This document shows, piece by piece, positions 1-7,652 of a stretch of DNA of 64,000 nt. The notes below the pieces were generated by a model. The model was given only the letters and a program-made list of their open reading frames with translations, did no database searches and had not been told where the DNA came from. Every line of letters starts with the position of its first letter. Position 1 is the stretch's first letter. The stretch covers positions 2,480,001-2,544,000 of the forward strand of contig CBDCNI010000001.1 of assembly GCA_965219175.1 (NCBI GenBank), given 5' to 3'. The stretch comes from JBBPZK01 sp965219175 (GTDB taxonomy: Bacteria; Actinomycetota; Rubrobacteria; Rubrobacterales; Rubrobacteraceae). The position numbers were made by a program, and so were the translations under genes.

Positions 1-2
1 AC

Positions 3-560
3 CTCTCGGGTGGAGAGAAGAATAGGCTCTCGCTGGCCGAGATAGTCGTAAGCGGGGCGAACCTGCTGCTGCTCGACGAGCCGACCAACGACCTGGACAT
101 ACCGGCCCGCGAAGCGTTAGAGGAAGCGCTGCTAAGTTTCCGGGGCACCCTCTTCTTCATCTCTCACGACCGCTACTTCCTGAAGAAGATCTCCCGTCGC
201 ATCGTCGAGCTAGAAAACGGGAGCCTCACCAACTTCCTCGGCGGTTACGACTACTATCGCTCTTACAAACGCCTAGACGACAAAGACAGCCCCAGAAAAC
301 CCCACAGGCGCGTCCGCCCCGGACAAAACTCGCAACAGAGCGTCATCGCCACCCGCCTAGTCGCCGTCGAAGGTGAGATAGACGCCACCGAACGCCGCGT
401 CAATCGCCTGGAGAAAGACCTCGCGACCTCCGAAGTTTACGCCGACGGCGAACGCTCCCGCAAAGTCGTGCTGGAGCACCGCCAACTCAAAGGCGTCCTA
501 GAAGTGCTCTACAAAGACTGGGGAGAGCTTCTCGGAGAAGCGGAAGAGGCCGGGCTGTAA
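3..560 (+). CDS. ABC-F family ATP-binding protein, C-terminal part (5' end cut by window)
   Basis: The open frame enters from the left edge and ends at TAA 558-560. It begins inside the second ABC cassette with the signature LSGGEKNRLSLAE, followed by Walker B LLLLDEPTNDLDI and the switch histidine in FFISHDRYFL. The DEPTNDLD form and the absence of membrane segments are typical of ABC-F proteins (Uup/EttA/ABCF translation factors), which act on ribosomes rather than in transport. The last ~90 residues are charged and probably form the C-terminal coiled coil seen in Uup-like members. Which ABC-F subfamily it belongs to cannot be decided without the N-terminal half. Confidence 0.9.
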   Translation, partial: LSGGEKNRLSLAEIVVSGANLLLLDEPTNDLDIPAREALEEALLSFRGTLFFISHDRYFLKKISRRIVELENGSLTNFLGGYDYYRSYKRLDDKDSPRKPHRRVRPGQNSQQSVIATRLVAVEGEIDATERRVNRLEKDLATSEVYADGERSRKVVLEHRQLKGVLEVLYKDWGELLGEAEEAGL

Positions 561-576
561 AAACTACCCGCAAAAG

Positions 577-650
577 TCGGGACGAGAGGATTCGAACCTC
601 CGACCTCCTCGTCCCGAACGAGGCGCGCTACCAGGCTGCGCTACGTCCCG
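577..650 (-). tRNA. tRNA-Pro (anticodon CGG)
   Basis: Read on the minus strand, the 7-bp acceptor stem CGGGACG/CGTCCCG closes a full cloverleaf. The anticodon arm CCTCG-TTCGGGA-CGAGG places CGG in the loop, and the T arm carries GGTTCGAATCC. The discriminator base is A and CCA is not encoded. CGG reads the proline codon CCG. It lies 16 bases past the end of the ABC-F gene on the opposite strand. Confidence 0.95.
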
Positions 651-777
651 ACTGAGGGTCCATTATAGCAGCAGGCATCCATCTGTCAGCCAGAATAGCG
701 GACCCGTCGCAACAAGTACGGTCATAAACTAAGAGTTGAAACAGACACTGTTGACCAAAGAGCCTCCCCTCGCTGGC

Positions 778-1278
778 TCAGTCGCGCCAGGGCCGCGAGC
801 GACCGTGGAGCAGCCACCATGCCGAGACAAGATGGACAGTGGCCGCAGCGGCAGGAGCGAGGCTCTGGGCCTGGTTACGGTAGCTCGCCAAGATCAGTGC
901 GTCCGCGGCCTGCACGAGGCCCGACAAGATCAGAAAGGCGCCGAGCCAGTTATTGGACCCGAGAAGTACCAGGACAACGACCATCATAGAGAGGGGCAGG
1001 CTCCGGGCGGCGAAGTACTTCGCGTAGAACTTGACCGCCGGGGTCACCTCGTCTCTCTCCGGCAGTAACAACCCTGGGTTGATCACCGCTGCCATAGCAA
1101 GCCCGCCGGAAGCCAAAGCGGCCGCCACGTTGGCGGCAACAACCATCTTCCGAGTTTCTTCACTGGGGAACAAATGCTTTGCATCGACTCCTAGATATTT
1201 CTGTATACGAATCATTTGGGCATGCTCGCACACGCGTATGGAAGACGCAACATCACCGAAACCACCGCTTTCTAGCAC
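778..1278 (-). CDS. Small multispanning membrane protein, function unknown
   Basis: A 166-residue frame with about four hydrophobic segments: roughly residues 46-70 (MVVAANVAAALASGG...), 94-108 (LSMMVVVLVLL), 111-130 and 141-158. The pattern of short helices with a conserved-looking FYAKYFAARSLPLS stretch resembles DUF4267/DoxX-like small membrane proteins, but I cannot assign a family. The start is uncertain: the GTG at 1278 and the ATGs at 1215 and 1146 are in frame and none has a convincing Shine-Dalgarno. The last would give a protein starting directly at the first helix. It stands alone between the tRNA and the amidase gene. Confidence 0.6.
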   Translation of the reverse strand: MLESGGFGDVASSIRVCEHAQMIRIQKYLGVDAKHLFPSEETRKMVVAANVAAALASGGLAMAAVINPGLLLPERDEVTPAVKFYAKYFAARSLPLSMMVVVLVLLGSNNWLGAFLILSGLVQAADALILASYRNQAQSLAPAAAATVHLVSAWWLLHGRSRPWRD

Positions 1279-1326
1279 AGGTGATTGAATACACTCTAGC
1301 CGAACTCTACAGTTTTGAAACCACTT

Positions 1327-2397
1327 CTAAACGGCTATAAAGCCCGCGTCCCGGCTCGCGTAGAGTTCGAGGGCGCCGGTTATGGCTTCGGCGACGGTGG
1401 CCGGGTAGTAAGGGTCGGAGGCTATCTCCAGCTCGTCGGGGTTCGTGAGGTACAGCGGTTCGAGCATGGCGGCTGGTATGTTCGTCTCGCGCAGCAGGCC
1501 GTAGGAACGTCCGAACTCCCCGATATCACAGGTCCCGAGGGCGCGGCTGACACCGATCTGCGTGTAGGTGGCGGCCATCTGGCCCCGGTGGGAGAGGTAG
1601 CCGAGCCGCTCGAAGTAGAACGAGGCCGTTCCGCAGGCTTCCGGGCCGTGGTGGTGGGCGTGGTGGATCGAGACGATCATCTTCGCCCCGGAGGTGTTGG
1701 CGAGGTACGCTCTGTCGGCGGCCGGGACCTCCCGGTCTTCGCTGCGGGTCAGAAGCACCTCCCTGGCCGGGAGTATCTGGGCCAATTCCTGGGCTATCGC
1801 CAGGTTCAGGTTCGCCTCGGTCAGGCCGTTTCGGGCGACGTATCCGGCGTCGGTGCCTCCGTGGGCGGCGTCGACGATTATCGTCCCGGAGAACAGGTCG
1901 TCCGGGAAATAGCCGTTGTTCTTGTCCGGGATCTGATGCGTCCCGAGCGACTGTCCGGCGTAGGTGAGCAGCACTTTGAAGACGGATCCATCGACCTGAC
2001 CGTCTACCTCCAGCCCCGCGTTCTTTTGGAAATCTCGAATAGCTCTCTCCGTTCGGGAGTCGAAAAGTCCATTGACGGCGCCGGGGTCGAAGCCGAGGTC
2101 GTTGAGCATCCTCTGCAATTCCTGCACGTCCGCCCCCCTAAAAGGGGGCTGGCGGAGGTAGAGGAGGCGACCTCCGGAGTTGTATGCGCCCTCGACGATC
2201 TCCCGCCACGTAACAGGCCCGACCCGGCTGTCGGCAAGGATGCCGGACCTCTGCTGGAAAGTCTTTACCGCAAGCTCCGTCCGGGGTCCGAAGACACCGT
2301 CTATGCCCCGGTTTCCGAGGTCCAGGCCCAGTGCGTTGAGCCGGGTCTGCAAGTCGACGACTTCCCGGCCCCGATCTCCCCTCCGCAGCGTGCGCAC
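1327..2397 (-). CDS. N-acetylmuramoyl-L-alanine amidase with two peptidoglycan-binding domains
   Basis: 356 residues. Two PG_binding_1 repeats come first (about 5-65 and 80-145, each with the LQxxLNxLG and FQ patterns), then an Amidase_3 zinc domain (about 170-345). Visible metal ligands are the His of DAAHGG, the Glu of LTEANLNL and the second His of SIHH; LEPLYLTN carries the catalytic Glu. The family cleaves the bond between MurNAc and the stem peptide during wall turnover. There is no signal peptide at the chosen start, so export is unexplained. The GTG start has GGGGAGG about 9 bases upstream. The gene is followed by about 50 bases to the next convergent frame and is read toward the tRNA. 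Confidence 0.88.
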   Translation of the reverse strand: MRTLRRGDRGREVVDLQTRLNALGLDLGNRGIDGVFGPRTELAVKTFQQRSGILADSRVGPVTWREIVEGAYNSGGRLLYLRQPPFRGADVQELQRMLNDLGFDPGAVNGLFDSRTERAIRDFQKNAGLEVDGQVDGSVFKVLLTYAGQSLGTHQIPDKNNGYFPDDLFSGTIIVDAAHGGTDAGYVARNGLTEANLNLAIAQELAQILPAREVLLTRSEDREVPAADRAYLANTSGAKMIVSIHHAHHHGPEACGTASFYFERLGYLSHRGQMAATYTQIGVSRALGTCDIGEFGRSYGLLRETNIPAAMLEPLYLTNPDELEIASDPYYPATVAEAITGALELYASRDAGFIAV

Positions 2398-2440
2398 CGT
2401 TTAGTCCAGCCTCCCCATCATCTCCCCAAAGCGACGTACA

Positions 2441-2475
2441 AAAGCGCCGGGCGGCTCCTCAAGACGCCCGGCGCT
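2441..2475 (-). terminator. Rho-independent terminator of groES
   Basis: An 11-bp perfect stem, AGCGCCGGGCG (2443-2453) with CGCCCGGCGCT (2465-2475), encloses an 11-base loop and is followed on the minus strand by TTTTG. It lies 38 bases past the groES stop, so groES is probably transcribed separately from the amidase gene. Confidence 0.8.
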
Positions 2476-2512
2476 CCAGAATACTTACAGGCAGGTTCTG
2501 CCCGTCAATCGC

Positions 2513-2785
2513 TCAGTTCTCGACGATTCCGAGGATATCGTCGGCGTCGAGGATCATGTAATCCTCGCCCTCCAGCTTGATCTCAGTCCCAGAGTACTTG
2601 GCGAAGACGATAACGTCTCCCTCGCTGACCTTGACCCCGTCCTCGAACTGGCCCACCGCCACGACCTCGGCCGTCTGCGGCTTCTCCTTTGCCGTATCCG
2701 GCAACACGATACCGGAAGCGGTCTGCTCCTCACCATTCTCGACCTGCCTGACCAACGCGCGCTCTCCTAGCGGCTTGAACTTCAC
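2513..2785 (-). CDS. groES: Co-chaperonin GroES
   Basis: 90 residues, close to the usual 95-100. The N-terminus MKFKPLGERALVRQVE, the mobile-loop region EEQTASGIVLPDTAKEKPQ and the GDVIVFAKYSGTEIK block are classic GroES/Cpn10. It forms the heptameric lid of the GroEL folding chamber in the cytoplasm. The GTG start has a perfect AAGGAGGT seven bases upstream. groEL is not adjacent: the gene is followed by its own terminator, which is the normal situation in actinobacteria that keep groEL elsewhere. Neither a CIRCE element nor a HAIR motif is visible upstream; a different palindrome sits in the promoter. Confidence 0.97.
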   Translation of the reverse strand: MKFKPLGERALVRQVENGEEQTASGIVLPDTAKEKPQTAEVVAVGQFEDGVKVSEGDVIVFAKYSGTEIKLEGEDYMILDADDILGIVEN

Positions 2786-2856
2786 TAGATACCTCCTTGG
2801 ATCTCTGATCTACTCACTTTTCCGGACTGGCCCCAGTTTCCCGGAGCCCGCCCGAG

Positions 2857-2885
2857 ATTGTAACTTCCCAAGTTGCTTGGCGCAA
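2857..2885 (-). promoter_or_regulatory. groES promoter with a palindrome in its spacer
   Basis: On the minus strand TTGCGC (2880-2885) and TACAAT (2857-2862) are separated by exactly 17 bases. The spacer contains the perfect palindrome CCAAG-N3-CTTGG (2868-2880), well placed for a repressor. The start codon lies about 70 bases downstream. The hexamers are seen directly; promoter activity is inferred. Confidence 0.5.
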
Positions 2886-2911
2886 TCGCCTCCGAGTCTA
2901 CAGCCGAAGCT

Positions 2912-3223
2912 TTAAAGCCCGAGCTGCGACGAGAGCTGGTTTTTCGGCAACGCGCCGATTGCCTGCTGGGTAACCTGTCCGCTCTCGAAGCGGGCGATGG
3001 TCGGGATGCTGGCTATACTGTAGCTCATCGCCGTCTGGGGGTTGTCGTCCACGTTCATCTTGACGAACTCGACGTCCTCCCGCTCCTCGGACAATTGCTC
3101 CAGGATCGGGGAGATCCTGCGGCACGGAGCGCACCACGGCGCCCAAAAGTCTACTATTACCGGCTTCTCAGCCTTTAAAACATCGCCCTCGAAAGTAGCG
3201 TCCGTAACCTCTGAAACAGCCAT
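2912..3223 (-). CDS. trxA: Thioredoxin
   Basis: 103 residues, full length for bacterial thioredoxin. The active site is WAPWCAPC (Cys-Ala-Pro-Cys instead of the common CGPC, a frequent variant in actinobacteria and deinococci). The cis-proline loop SIPTIARFESG and the buried Asp in VIVDFWA are present. It reduces protein disulfides in the cytoplasm. The ATG start has GGAGG eight bases upstream. It precedes groES on the same strand, about 125 bases away, with an apparent separate promoter for groES. An extended -10 (TGCTAGAAT on the minus strand, 3271-3279) lies about 50 bases ahead of the start. Confidence 0.95.
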   Translation of the reverse strand: MAVSEVTDATFEGDVLKAEKPVIVDFWAPWCAPCRRISPILEQLSEEREDVEFVKMNVDDNPQTAMSYSIASIPTIARFESGQVTQQAIGALPKNQLSSQLGL

Positions 3224-3270
3224 TCACAAAACCTCCGTACTAGAAAAACTTATGTTCTCCTTGCCCCATA

Positions 3271-3279
3271 ATTCTAGCA
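3271..3279 (-). promoter_or_regulatory. Candidate extended -10 promoter of trxA
   Basis: The minus strand reads TGC-TAGAAT, an extended -10 element. No good -35 is visible at 16-18 bases. The trxA start codon is 48 bases downstream with a good Shine-Dalgarno between. Confidence 0.3.
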
Positions 3280-3316
3280 CGCTACCCGCCTGATTCCTGC
3301 CGCCGACAGCCTCTCC

Positions 3317-4276
3317 TCAGACCCGGTTTTCTTGGAGGCTCCGGCCGAGGATCTCAACGTGAACCTGCTCCGCAAGCTCCTCTGCCCGGCGACTCTCGAA
3401 GAGGCCGGCGCCCAGGGTTTCGGCGTTTGCGGCGGCGCATCCGGCGGCCAGCCGCGTCGCCTCGACCCCCGAAAGCCCACGGTGGAGGAGACCGGCGAGA
3501 AGCCCTCCCAAATAAGCGTCTCCGCTGCCCACCGTCGAGATAGCCTCGACCTGGGGCGCCTGCGCCGAGACGATCCCATCCCCTACATCGAGGTAAGAGT
3601 GACCCTCCGGCGAGGTGATGCAAGAGGAGTCGGCCCCCATCTCCGCCAAAAGCCCGAGCGCTCTCGGAAAGTCTTCCTCCTCGATAAAATCGAAGCCCGC
3701 GAGGCTCTCCGCCTCGTGCTGGTTAGGGCTCACGAGCGCCGGCCTGGACTTCAAGGCCGCTTTCAGAACCGTCGGCGTAGAGTCGATGACCGTGTAAAGG
3801 TTCCGCTCCCGCGCCCGCTGCACGAGCCCCACAAGGAAGCTTTCCTCAAGGTTCGGCGGGAGACTCCCGGCAAAAACGACCGCTGTCGCGTACTCCATCA
3901 GGTGCTCGAAGCGCCTGGAAAATTCCCGCGACTCTTCGACGCTGACCTCTGGACCGTACTCGTTGATCTCCGTCTGGGCGCCGCTGGTCGGGTCGACGAT
4001 TGCCGTCGAGGTGCGCGACTGGCCTTTTATCTCGACTAGATCGAACGGTATGGCCGCCTCTGAGAGGCCGTCACGGATGGCGTCTCCGTTGCGCCCTCCC
4101 GCGAACCCGGTAGCCAGGACCGGAACGTCCAGGGTCCTCAAGCTCCTGGCGACGTTTATGCCCTTTCCACCGGCGAGCGCGACGCTCTCCGGCGCCCGGT
4201 GGCGTTGCCCGAGCGTAAGACTCGGCACCACGAGGGTCCGCGCGACAGCAGCATTGAGGGTTACGGTCAGGATCAT
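3317..4276 (-). CDS. PfkB-family sugar kinase, 1-phosphofructokinase / tagatose-6-phosphate kinase type
   Basis: 319 residues. The N-terminus MILTVTLNAAV and the substrate loop GGKGINVARSL match the FruK/LacC/PfkB branch (N-terminal xTVTLNPAxD; here Ala replaces Pro and Val-Ala the usual Ile-Asp). The C-terminal ATP/anion-hole motif is STVGSGDAYLGG with the catalytic Asp. Enzymes of this branch phosphorylate fructose-1-P, tagatose-6-P or fructose-6-P. No fru or lac PTS genes are nearby, so a role as a minor phosphofructokinase is as likely as fructose catabolism. It follows the DD-carboxypeptidase gene by about 25 bases on the same strand and may share its transcript. Confidence 0.85.
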   Translation of the reverse strand: MILTVTLNAAVARTLVVPSLTLGQRHRAPESVALAGGKGINVARSLRTLDVPVLATGFAGGRNGDAIRDGLSEAAIPFDLVEIKGQSRTSTAIVDPTSGAQTEINEYGPEVSVEESREFSRRFEHLMEYATAVVFAGSLPPNLEESFLVGLVQRARERNLYTVIDSTPTVLKAALKSRPALVSPNQHEAESLAGFDFIEEEDFPRALGLLAEMGADSSCITSPEGHSYLDVGDGIVSAQAPQVEAISTVGSGDAYLGGLLAGLLHRGLSGVEATRLAAGCAAANAETLGAGLFESRRAEELAEQVHVEILGRSLQENRV

Positions 4277-4300
4277 CTCTGTTTTTCCCTTCTCTATTCC

Positions 4301-5530
4301 CTACTCAAAGAGCCCCCCAACTGTATACCATACCCTCCTCCACACGGATGCTTTCTCGTACCCTTTTCGGGCCACCAGAGGACTCTCTCCAACGCGCTTC
4401 CCGCCCACCGTGACCGTGACACTACCGAGCTTCCGCCCCTTCTTAGCCGAATCCGGCGGACTCTTTGTGACCTTCACGTCGAGCTTTGAGCGTGAGTTTT
4501 TTTCCACCAGCGCGCTCACGCTCTTTTTAGCCGCGAGCCCGACGGTTTTGTCCCGGCGGTAGGGAACGTCCAGCCCGGCGTAACGTTTACCGGCGATGAC
4601 GAGTTTCTTCCGGTCGTAGTGGGCGAAGCCGTAGCCGAGGGTCGCGGCGGCATCCGGGAAGCGGTTCTCATCGTCGAGGATCACCGCTATGTACGACTCG
4701 TTTCCACCGGCGGCCGAGGCTACCAGGCTGCTGCCCGCCCCTGGCGTAGTGCCGGTCTTTACGCCGGTGGCCGGTTGGTAGGTGGAGAGTAGCTCGTTCG
4801 TGCTTTTGAGCGGTATCTGGCGGTCCTGGGTGGAGATCGTGGCCGAAGAAGTCGAGACTATCTCCCGAAATTCCGGGTTCTGGAGGGCTAGGCGCGTCAT
4901 GGTCGCCAGGTCTTTGGCGCTTGAGTAGTTGCCGCGGGCGTCTAGTCCTATCGGGTTCTGAAAGTGGGTATTTTCGAGCCCGAGAGACTTTGCTTTCCGG
5001 TTCATCTTTTCGACGAAGCTGTCTACGTTGCCGCCGCCTTCGGATTGGGCCAGGGCGTAGACGGCGTCGTCTCCGGAGGAGATCAGGGCTGCCATCAAGA
5101 GTTCCCGGACGCTCAGAACGTCTCCCGGCAGCAGCCCGACGTTGCTGTAGAGCGGCTGGGCGTAAGAGGCGGCCTTTTGAGAGACAGTCACCTGACGGTT
5201 CAGGTCTCCGTTATCCAGGACCACGAGCGCTACCATGATCTTGGTCAGCGAAGCGATCTGACGCCGGGCCGAAGCGTCGCTCCCGGCCAAATACTCTCCG
5301 CTTCTTACATCCATCAGCGCCCAAGACCGCGCGCCTATCCTCGGCGCGCCGCTCCCCGGTGACGCTTCTTTTGAAGGAGCAGTGGTCGGCGCTTGAGGCT
5401 GGGTAGTGGTGGCTGCCGTAGAGGACTGTTGCGAGAAGGCGTCATCCACTCCTACAGAAAGGAAGAGCATGAACGCGAACGTCAAGGCGAGCACGAGCGC
5501 AGCGGCTGTTTTTGCGGATCTGGTATTCAA
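4301..5530 (-). CDS. D-alanyl-D-alanine carboxypeptidase (serine peptidase S11, DacA/DacF type)
   Basis: 409 residues. A signal or anchor helix (about 10-30, AAALVLALTFAFMLFLSVG) and a low-complexity Thr/Pro/Ala linker come first, followed by the S11 domain (about 60-300) and a small beta-rich C-terminal domain (about 310-380). The active-site motifs are SLTK (SxxK), SGD in place of the usual SGN/SAN, and KTGTT. The enzyme trims the terminal D-Ala of wall pentapeptides outside the membrane. The start is TTG with GGAG four bases upstream. The Asp in the second motif is a conservative change and need not abolish activity. Confidence 0.9.
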   Translation of the reverse strand: MNTRSAKTAAALVLALTFAFMLFLSVGVDDAFSQQSSTAATTTQPQAPTTAPSKEASPGSGAPRIGARSWALMDVRSGEYLAGSDASARRQIASLTKIMVALVVLDNGDLNRQVTVSQKAASYAQPLYSNVGLLPGDVLSVRELLMAALISSGDDAVYALAQSEGGGNVDSFVEKMNRKAKSLGLENTHFQNPIGLDARGNYSSAKDLATMTRLALQNPEFREIVSTSSATISTQDRQIPLKSTNELLSTYQPATGVKTGTTPGAGSSLVASAAGGNESYIAVILDDENRFPDAAATLGYGFAHYDRKKLVIAGKRYAGLDVPYRRDKTVGLAAKKSVSALVEKNSRSKLDVKVTKSPPDSAKKGRKLGSVTVTVGGKRVGESPLVARKGYEKASVWRRVWYTVGGLFE

Positions 5531-5583
5531 AAGTCTCCGATTCTTGAAGTTACGTCAGCGGAGGTTACAGAAAGTCGCCGCCG

Positions 5584-5612
5584 GGGACAAGGGAATGAGG
5601 GGAAGATATAAT
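5584..5612 (+). promoter_or_regulatory. Candidate promoter for the TlpA-like gene
   Basis: TATAAT (5607-5612) is a perfect -10, with GGGACA (5584-5589) 17 bases upstream as a partial -35. The predicted transcript starts about 40 bases before the ATG at 5659. Confidence 0.4.
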
Positions 5613-5658
5613 CACGGTCTATGCTTCGTCACGCCGAGTCCCGCCCAGTAGAGAGTCC

Positions 5659-6183
5659 ATGATGGCGCGTTTGGTATTGGTGACCTTCCTCGTGCTCGTC
5701 GCGGCTGTCGCGTACCGTTCTTTCGGCAGCCCGGAGACGGCGACCGGGACGCTCACCCTCGCCCAACCAGCCCCTAATATTGGAGAAAAGGCTTCCGGTT
5801 TCACGGCGGAGAGCGTAGATGGGAAAACGTTCAAGCTTTCCGACAAAGGCGTCTGCGTGCTCACCTTCTGGAGTTCTTTAAACGGGTACTCGGACCAGTC
5901 GCGCCCCGCGTTTGCCAAACTGGCCCGGAAGTACGATAAGTCGGATGTCGCCTTCGCAGCCGTGTACGAGAGTGGTGTGATGGGAGATGGCGGTAGCGCA
6001 CCCTACACCGTGCTCCGTGACTCAACCGGCAGGCTCGCTTCTTTGTACAACGTAAAGCGCGTGCCGAGGCTTTTCCTGATCCGGGACGGCAAAGTGGCCC
6101 TGGTTCAGAATAACTACCTGGACGAAGAGAACCTGAAGTTACTCAAAAAAGGTATAAAAGAAGCGCTGGACAAAGAGAAGTAG
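5659..6183 (+). CDS. TlpA/redoxin-like membrane-anchored protein lacking the CxxC active site
   Basis: 174 residues. An N-terminal signal anchor (about 3-22, ARLVLVTFLVLVAAVAYRSF) is followed by a redoxin fold: PAPNIGEKASGFTAESVDGKTFKLSD, then VLTFWSS, and a cis-Pro loop RVPRLFLI near residue 140. In true TlpA proteins FWATWCPPC carries the redox pair; here the line is FWSSLNGYS, so both cysteines are replaced (Asn and Ser). Only a buried-looking Cys in KGVCVLTF remains. The protein is likely extracytoplasmic and probably not a disulfide reductase. A 32-residue membrane protein follows 35 bases downstream. Confidence 0.8.
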   Translation: MMARLVLVTFLVLVAAVAYRSFGSPETATGTLTLAQPAPNIGEKASGFTAESVDGKTFKLSDKGVCVLTFWSSLNGYSDQSRPAFAKLARKYDKSDVAFAAVYESGVMGDGGSAPYTVLRDSTGRLASLYNVKRVPRLFLIRDGKVALVQNNYLDEENLKLLKKGIKEALDKEK

Positions 6184-6218
6184 GCCGACGAGCTCAATAC
6201 CGAAAGGAAGCAAACAAT

Positions 6219-6317
6219 ATGACGCGAGAGAGTGCTATACGATTTATCGGGGCCGTGGTGGCGCTGGCGACCGTGATCGTAACGGTCGCCGCCATCATCA
6301 ACCTTTCCGTCTCTTAA
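6219..6317 (+). CDS. 32-residue single-span membrane protein
   Basis: A short frame, MTRESAIRFIGAVV..., ends with TAA 6315-6317. Residues about 8-30 form one uninterrupted hydrophobic helix rich in Val, Ala and Ile. The ATG is preceded by AAAGGAAG about 10 bases upstream, a reasonable Shine-Dalgarno, and the codons are GC-rich like the neighbours. It lies 35 bases behind the TlpA-like gene and may be cotranscribed. The function is unknown; the frame is too short to be certain without expression data. Confidence 0.5.
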   Translation: MTRESAIRFIGAVVALATVIVTVAAIINLSVS

Positions 6318-6353
6318 GAACCGCGCACGGTGGGATCCACTTGTAGAGAGACC

Positions 6354-7208
6354 CTACAGGTGGGCGCCTATGGACCTCAACTCCTCTTTGGCCCGCCGGG
6401 CCGCCGCCCTCGCGGCTTCCCGGTAACCTCCGCACTCGGCGTTCTCGTAGGCGTAGATGATCCCCCGGCTGCTGTTTACGAGCACCCCCTCTCCCCTGGC
6501 GTCTAGTAGGGAGCGGATAGAGGAAGCGCCGCCGCCCTGCGCGCCGTATCCCGGAGTCAGGAAGAGCGTTTCGGGCAACAACTCCCGCACCCGCCGCCCG
6601 ACCTCGGGACGGGTGGCGCCCACGACCGCCCCGGCGTCCGGGTAAGCGCTCTCCTCCGCGCGTTCCCCGGTCTCCGCCACGAGCTTCGAAACGGTTTCGA
6701 GCAACGGCGGCTCTCCAGAGTCCTGGATCCTACCGGCCGATGGGTTGGATGTCACGACGAGCACGAAAACTCCTCCGCCACGCTTCAGCCGGCGGGTCTC
6801 TTCCAGGAACGGCAGCAGCGCATCCGCGCCCATGTAAGGGTTGACCGTGACGCACGAACCCCCATAGACCCTGAGGTGGGCCTCCGCGTAGGCGGCCGCG
6901 ACGCCGCCGATGTCACCCCGTTTTACGTCGGCTATGGTCGGTAAGTCCAGTTGCGCGGCGGCTTTCAAAACCTCTGCGTACACTTCCATGCCGGGCGGGC
7001 CGAGTCGCTCGAAGTACGCCGACTGGAGTTTGACCGCCGCGACCTCGGGCTCGACCGCTTCCAGGATTCCCATACAGAACTCTCGCACCACTTCCGCTTC
7101 GTCCCTACCGGGACTGGACAACTCGGATGGGAGACGCGAGGGGATCGGGTCGAGACCGGCGACGAGAACGCTCTCCTTGCGGCGGGCGGAGTCTACTAAG
7201 GCGTCCAT
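6354..7208 (-). CDS. pyrF: Orotidine 5'-phosphate decarboxylase (PyrF type 2)
   Basis: 284 residues, the longer actinobacterial/deinococcal form. The motif IADVKRGDIGG carries the catalytic Asp-Lys-Asp, VAGLDPIPSRLP is the N-terminal substrate loop, and VTSNPSAGRIQD is the type 2 mark. It decarboxylates OMP to UMP, the last de novo pyrimidine step. The gene for the preceding step, pyrE, lies 450 bases away on the same strand, but HU and its terminator stand between them, so pyrF is probably not in the pyrE transcript. Confidence 0.95.
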   Translation of the reverse strand: MDALVDSARRKESVLVAGLDPIPSRLPSELSSPGRDEAEVVREFCMGILEAVEPEVAAVKLQSAYFERLGPPGMEVYAEVLKAAAQLDLPTIADVKRGDIGGVAAAYAEAHLRVYGGSCVTVNPYMGADALLPFLEETRRLKRGGGVFVLVVTSNPSAGRIQDSGEPPLLETVSKLVAETGERAEESAYPDAGAVVGATRPEVGRRVRELLPETLFLTPGYGAQGGGASSIRSLLDARGEGVLVNSSRGIIYAYENAECGGYREAARAAARRAKEELRSIGAHL

Positions 7209-7228
7209 TATGGCTAATTCCGGGCAGT

Positions 7229-7258
7229 AAGAAGCCGCGACCTGGGAAGGCCGCGGCT
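7229..7258 (-). terminator. Terminator of the HU gene
   Basis: A 7-bp perfect stem AGCCGCG (7233-7239) / CGCGGCT (7252-7258) with a 12-base loop, followed on the minus strand by TTCTTAC. The U tract is short. It is 22 bases past the HU stop and ahead of pyrF. Confidence 0.55.
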
Positions 7259-7279
7259 CTATAGTTCTTTTCTAGGAGC

Positions 7280-7552
7280 TTACTTGATGGATTCTTTGAG
7301 TGCGTTACCGGCGGTAAACTTCGGCACCTTAGAGGCGGGAATGTTTATCTTCTGCTTGGTCTGCGGGTTGATGCCCTGGCGGGCGTCGCGCCTCTGCACG
7401 TAGAACTTGCCGAAGCCGGTGATCTGGACCGCATCCTCTTTCTTTAGCGCGTCGGTCACCACGTTCGTGAACGCGTCGAAGAACGTCTGGGCCTCGCTTT
7501 TGGAGCTATTCGCCTTGTCGGCGATCTCCTGGATCAGGTCTGTCTTGTTCAT
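7280..7552 (-). CDS. hup: DNA-binding protein HU
   Basis: 90 residues, the usual HU length. MNKTDLIQEIADKA, ITGFGKFYVQRRDARQGINPQT and the C-terminal KVPKFTAGNALKESI are textbook HU, including the GFG turn and the Arg-rich beta arm with its intercalating proline (INP). It is a dimeric nucleoid protein that bends DNA. There is no long Lys/Ala tail of the mycobacterial HupB kind. The ATG has GGGAGG about 9 bases upstream. The gene has its own strong promoter and terminator. Confidence 0.97.
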   Translation of the reverse strand: MNKTDLIQEIADKANSSKSEAQTFFDAFTNVVTDALKKEDAVQITGFGKFYVQRRDARQGINPQTKQKINIPASKVPKFTAGNALKESIK

Positions 7553-7617
7553 TTTCTGTTGCCTCCCTTTGCAGCTTTTACTAGCTTCTATCTAGCTTTT
7601 ACCCGAAATCATGCGAG

Positions 7618-7646
7618 ACTATACCAAAAATAGCAAATCGTCTCAA
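7618..7646 (-). promoter_or_regulatory. Strong promoter of the HU gene
   Basis: On the minus strand TTGAGA (7641-7646) and TATAGT (7618-7623) each match consensus at five of six bases and are spaced by exactly 17. The region is AT-rich. The predicted leader of about 60 bases contains AGCTAG twice and AGCTG once. Confidence 0.7.
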
Positions 7647-7652
7647 ATCGCT

